Shown: in pieces, positions 61,234 through 64,000 of the stretch
Layout of the letters: every line of letters starts with the position of its first letter
How positions within the stretch are numbered: the first letter of the stretch is position 1
NCBI RefSeq assembly: GCF_000069225.1
Contig: NC_010407.1
Coordinates: 3,194,646 to 3,258,645, forward strand
From: Clavibacter sepedonicus
GTDB taxonomy: Bacteria > Actinomycetota > Actinomycetes > Actinomycetales > Microbacteriaceae
Reading direction: 5' to 3'
DNA length: 64,000 nucleotides
Position numbers and translations under genes: made by a program
Notes under the pieces: model-generated
What the model was told of the DNA's origin: nothing
The model's database searches: none
Seen by the model: the letters and a program-made list of their open reading frames with translations, nothing else

Positions 61234-61764
61234 TCACGCCTTCGTGATCACCGTGTGCCGGTCGCGTCCTTCACCTTCGGACTTGGACGTGTATCCACGC
61301 TCCGCCACGATGTCATGCACGAGCTTCCGCTCATACGACGACATGGGAGCCAGGGACGCACTCGCTGACCCAGCCGAGATGCGCTCGATGGCACGGTCGA
61401 CGAGCTGCCCCAGCTCGACCTGACGCGCATCCCGCGAGCCGCCGACATCGAGGATCAGCCGGCTGAACACACCCGTCTTGTTCTGGACGGCAAGCCGGGT
61501 GAGCTCCTGGAGCGCCGTGACGGTCTCTGGATTCGACAGCAGGCGCAGATCCTCCGAGTCCGCGGCATCCACGGACACGTAGGCACGCCCTCCACGCTGA
61601 TCGATGTCGATGTCACCGTCGAGGTCGCAGATGTCGAGGAGCTCCTCGATGTAGTCGGCCGCGATGTCCCCCTCGTCGACGCCCGAGGTGGTGACCTCAG
61701 TCTCGACCTCGTCCGCGGTGGGGGCGGTGCCGTCGTGATCCGTGCCGTTCGCCACGTCCGTCAT
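61234..61764 (-). CDS. jag: Jag/KhpB-type KH-R3H RNA-binding protein
   Basis: RNA-binding protein of 176 aa with an acidic N-terminal 45 residues, a KH-II domain (DIDIDQRGGRAYVSVDAADSEDLRLLSNPETVTALQELTRLAVQNKTGVFSRLILDVGG) and a C-terminal R3H domain (SYERKLVHDIVAERGYTSKSEGEGRDRHTVITKA). Functions in RNA and cell-elongation control with KhpA in other Gram-positives. Its start overlaps the yidC stop by 4 bp. Confidence 0.94.
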   Translation of the reverse strand: MTDVANGTDHDGTAPTADEVETEVTTSGVDEGDIAADYIEELLDICDLDGDIDIDQRGGRAYVSVDAADSEDLRLLSNPETVTALQELTRLAVQNKTGVFSRLILDVGGSRDARQVELGQLVDRAIERISAGSASASLAPMSSYERKLVHDIVAERGYTSKSEGEGRDRHTVITKA

Positions 61765-62723
61765 CGGCTCTTGGATCCTGCCTGCTTCTTGGCACGGTTC
61801 TTGCTCACGGGCTGCTGACGCTGAGCCGGCTTGCGCTCCTCGACCACGATGGTCGACGACTCCGCCGACACCTCAGGGGCCACGAGCTTGCCCTTGCGGG
61901 CGAGACGCGCTTCACGCGCACGAGCGGCCTCGCTGCCCGGCGTGGGCATGTTGCGGATGACGAGGAACTGCTGGCCCATGGTCCAGAAGTTCGAGACCAG
62001 CCAGTAGAACATGACGCCGAGCGGGAACGCGATGCCGGACACGGCGAACACCAGCGGGAGGATGTACAGCAGGATGCGCTGCTGCTTGAACATCGGGCTG
62101 GCCTTGGTCTCCTCGGACATGTTCTTCGCCATGATCTGCAGCTGCGTGATGAACTGCGACGCGCTCATGAGGATGACCATGGTCGTCGCGATCACGATGA
62201 CCGTGATGTTGCCGTTGGCCGTGGAGATGGCGGACTGCAGCGGAGCGCCGAGGAACGACGACTCACCGAACGACCGGGAGAGCTGCTCGTTGAGCAGGCC
62301 GATGCCCGGGAGCTCTTCGACCGCGGCACGGTGGAGGACCGAGTACAGCGAGAAGAAGATCGGCATCTGCAGGAGCAGCGGTAGGCAGCTGCTCAGGGGG
62401 TTCGTCCCGGTGTCCTTGTACAGCGCCATGGTTTCGCGGGACATGGCCTCGCGCGAGAACTGGTCGCGCTTGCCCTTGTACTTGTCCTGGATCTTCTTCA
62501 GCTGCGGCACGACCTCCATCATGCGGCGCTGGTTCTTGATCTGCCGGACGAAGATCGGGATGAGCGCAGCGCGGACCACGAGGACGAGGCCCACGATGGA
62601 GAGCACCCACGTCGCCCCGTTGTCGGGATCCAGCCCGAGGGTGGTCCAGAGCGTGTGGAAGCCGACCAGGATGAGTTCTATGACCCACTTGATCGGCCAC
62701 AGGATCGTTCCGAGGAAGTCCAT
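61761..62723 (-). CDS. yidC: Membrane protein insertase YidC
   Basis: Oxa1/YidC insertase of 320 aa. First helix WPIKWVIELILVGFHTLWTTLGL, then the hydrophilic-groove helix with the conserved arginine in ALIPIFVRQIKNQRRM, later helices LPLLLQMPIFFSLYSVLH, ITVIVIATTMVILMSASQFITQLQ, LLYILPLVFAVSGIAFPLGVMFYWLVSNFWTMGQQFLV. A basic Lys/Arg-rich tail binds ribosomes in homologues. Starts at the ATG at 62721-62723 although the frame is open to 62948. Confidence 0.96.
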   Translation of the reverse strand: MDFLGTILWPIKWVIELILVGFHTLWTTLGLDPDNGATWVLSIVGLVLVVRAALIPIFVRQIKNQRRMMEVVPQLKKIQDKYKGKRDQFSREAMSRETMALYKDTGTNPLSSCLPLLLQMPIFFSLYSVLHRAAVEELPGIGLLNEQLSRSFGESSFLGAPLQSAISTANGNITVIVIATTMVILMSASQFITQLQIMAKNMSEETKASPMFKQQRILLYILPLVFAVSGIAFPLGVMFYWLVSNFWTMGQQFLVIRNMPTPGSEAARAREARLARKGKLVAPEVSAESSTIVVEERKPAQRQQPVSKNRAKKQAGSKSR

Positions 62724-62733
62724 GAGGTGGTCG

Positions 62734-63045
62734 TTAGCCCTTTCCGTGGCTGGGTGCGACGACGAATCCGTACCTCGTGCGCCGGTACTGCTGGACCTGA
62801 CGGGCGGGGACGTCGTCGATGCCGCCCTCCGCCCAGGGGTGGCACCGGCATACGCGCCACACGGCGAGGCCGCCCCCGCGGATGAGCCCGTGCTCCTGGA
62901 CGGCCTCGAGGCCGTACGCGGAACAGGACGGGTAGTACCTGCAAACATCCCCGTACAGAGGAGAGACGATGCGTCGGTAGAGACCGATGACCGCGATCGC
63001 CGCGTTCCGGGGCGCTAGGACGACAGAGGTCAGTACCCTCTTCAT
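62734..63045 (-). CDS. yidD: Membrane protein insertion efficiency factor YidD
   Basis: Small membrane-associated protein of 103 aa with the strict family core YRRIVSPLYGDVCRYYPSCSAYGLEAVQEHGLIRGGGLAVWRVCRCHPWAEGG. It overlaps the rnpA stop by 4 bp (ATGA) and ends 10 bp before yidC. The N-terminal part of the surrounding open frame (to 63537) is antisense to rnpA and rpmH. Confidence 0.95.
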   Translation of the reverse strand: MKRVLTSVVLAPRNAAIAVIGLYRRIVSPLYGDVCRYYPSCSAYGLEAVQEHGLIRGGGLAVWRVCRCHPWAEGGIDDVPARQVQQYRRTRYGFVVAPSHGKG

Positions 63046-63383
63046 AGCGTCCTCACGGCCCGCGTCACGGCTGACGCGATCTCCTCCTGCAGGGTATCCC
63101 ACGCTGTCCGCTCCATACCTGGCAGTACGCGGATCACGATCGAGACGCCCGGGCAGAGTGTCGGCAGGAGACCTGCGGTGACCGCCTTGAGGCGCCTGCG
63201 GACCAAGTTCCGGGTCACGGCATTGCCGACCTTCTTCGAGACGATGAATCCGAATCGGGTCGGTGCGTCTGACGGACCGGCGAGCGCAGACACGACCGCG
63301 GTCCCCGTCGACGTCCGGCGCCCCCGCCTGACGATGGTGCGGTAGTCCGCACCGCTCGTCACGCGGTTCCGCCGAGCGAGCAC
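63042..63383 (-). CDS. rnpA: Ribonuclease P protein component
   Basis: Protein subunit of RNase P, 113 aa. GRRTSTGTAVVSALAGPSDAPTRFGFIVSKKVGNAVTRNLVRRRLKAV contains the RNR motif (ARNxVRRRLR-like). GTG start 3 bp after the rpmH stop. Confidence 0.96.
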   Translation of the reverse strand: MLARRNRVTSGADYRTIVRRGRRTSTGTAVVSALAGPSDAPTRFGFIVSKKVGNAVTRNLVRRRLKAVTAGLLPTLCPGVSIVIRVLPGMERTAWDTLQEEIASAVTRAVRTL

Positions 63384-63386
63384 GTG

Positions 63387-63524
63387 CTACGCGGAGAGCT
63401 CGGTGCGTCCCTTGCCACGGCGGGCGGCGAGGATGGCACGGCCGGCGCGGGTGCGCATGCGAAGGCGGAAGCCGTGCTTCTTGGCCTTCTTGCGGTTGTT
63501 CGGCTGGAAGGTGCGCTTGCTCAC
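63387..63524 (-). CDS. rpmH: 50S ribosomal protein L34
   Basis: L34 of 45 aa ([44 protein letters not shown]), read directly from the minus strand. GTG at 63522-63524 with GGAGA upstream. First gene of the rpmH-rnpA-yidD-yidC-jag operon next to the origin. Confidence 0.96.
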   Translation of the reverse strand: MSKRTFQPNNRKKAKKHGFRLRMRTRAGRAILAARRGKGRTELSA

Positions 63525-63610
63525 GGTGAGTCTCCACTCAGGTTGGTCCACAGGGCCGACGAGTGCGGCTGGGAAGATGGGGCAGCCTCGAGGGCTGGGT
63601 CAACTGCCTA

Positions 63611-63639
63611 AATCTACGGGCCGGGCGGCCTTCGGTCAA
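63611..63639 (-). promoter_or_regulatory. Sigma-70-type promoter for rpmH
   Basis: Minus strand TTGACC (63634-63639) and TAGATT (63611-63616) are separated by 17 bp, an ideal housekeeping promoter 87 bp before the rpmH start. Confidence 0.7.
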
Positions 63640-63659
63640 ACCCGCGAACCGGATCGTGA

Positions 63660-63668
63660 TTATCCACA
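63660..63668 (+). promoter_or_regulatory. DnaA box TTATCCACA
   Basis: Perfect consensus DnaA box in the rpmH-dnaA intergenic region, just outside the rpmH promoter. The remaining sequence to 64000 is gene-free apart from further weak boxes. Confidence 0.8.
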
Positions 63669-63808
63669 CGGATCGGACATCGGCCGGTACCGACATGCCG
63701 GCGTCGATAGGGTCGATTTGTCCTGATCTCCGACAGTGGCTACCGTGTGGCGTGGCCGCGACGCGTCGGGGATCACCCGCGCGGTGTTGACGGCCCGTTC
63801 GCACACAG

Positions 63809-63829
63809 GGTGGATAACCCTGTGAGTAA
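63809..63829 (-). promoter_or_regulatory. Degenerate DnaA boxes
   Basis: GGTGGATAA (63809-63817, one mismatch to TGTGGATAA) and TGTGAGTAA (63821-63829, two mismatches), both in reverse orientation, 140 bp from the perfect box. Probably part of the dnaA promoter/origin region; the origin proper may lie past the window. Confidence 0.5.
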
Positions 63830-64000
63830 CTATGCTGTCCGCGGTCGCGGTACCCGGATGGTGCGCACCCTCGGAGCCTCCGAGGACGGACGCCGCACGC
63901 ATGACCGCGACGCCCTTCCAGCGTCGACAGCAGTCCGCGCACCGCGAGGCGGCCCCGGCACCAGCCGCGGACCGAGCCTGGTGACGGCAGATGGGGAAAC

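Noticed and set aside
63901..63984. 27-codon frame at the right end
   Set aside because: Short, no ribosome-binding site, Ala/Arg-rich; it lies in the dnaA upstream region.

Overview
The window is chromosomal DNA of a very high-GC actinobacterium. Protein content and gene order (DUF7882 protein, manganese catalase, Zn-free ribosomal proteins beside a Zur/ZnuABC cluster, DUF6049-murJ-trxB-trxA, parAB-rsmG-jag-yidC-yidD-rnpA-rpmH) point to Microbacteriaceae, most likely Clavibacter. The species is inferred from family resemblance only. The right end lies next to the replication origin: rpmH is the last gene, a DnaA box follows, and dnaA is expected just past 64000. I see no rRNA, tRNA, IS element, prophage or CRISPR array.

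Layout. 1-11 kb: small metabolic and stress genes (partial MocA-type oxidoreductase, FMN reductase, a zinc alcohol dehydrogenase broken by an in-frame stop, Mn catalase, MBL hydrolase, histidine phosphatase, NnrD, DeoC, M18 aminopeptidase, DUF305 lipoprotein). 11-16 kb: a degenerate dienelactone hydrolase, membrane proteins, a PIF1-like helicase and a VOC protein. 16-20.5 kb: an iron-siderophore ABC system with divergent genes around a DtxR/IdeR-type operator. 21-23 kb: a CopD-CtaG fusion. 23-28 kb: HU, the Cys-poor ribosomal proteins S14, L33 and L28, then zur-znuB-znuC-znuA, a zinc-homeostasis region. 28-32.7 kb: branched-chain 2-oxoacid dehydrogenase E1alpha-E1beta-E2 and HisC. 33-35 kb: an alpha/beta hydrolase and a small WXG-like protein that together look like a type VII secretion cargo pair. 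35-44.5 kb: LMW phosphatase, purB, membrane proteins, polyphosphate glucokinase, glycerate kinase, an MshA-like glycosyltransferase, MerR, prfC and a CHY zinc-finger protein. 44.5-64 kb: replication and core block (dnaB, rplI-rpsR-ssb-rpsF, cca, DUF6049, murJ, trxB-trxA, aminotransferase, ddl, parB-parA with three parS sites, rsmG, jag-yidC-yidD-rnpA-rpmH).

The origin lies to the right, so minus-strand genes are co-directional with replication. Nearly all core replication, ribosomal and segregation genes are on that strand.

Regulation visible in the sequence: many genes have a -10-like hexamer ending exactly 6 nt before the start codon, which predicts leaderless transcripts. Terminators are long perfect GC hairpins without a U tract. 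Operons are commonly coupled by 4-bp ATGA or GTGA overlaps.
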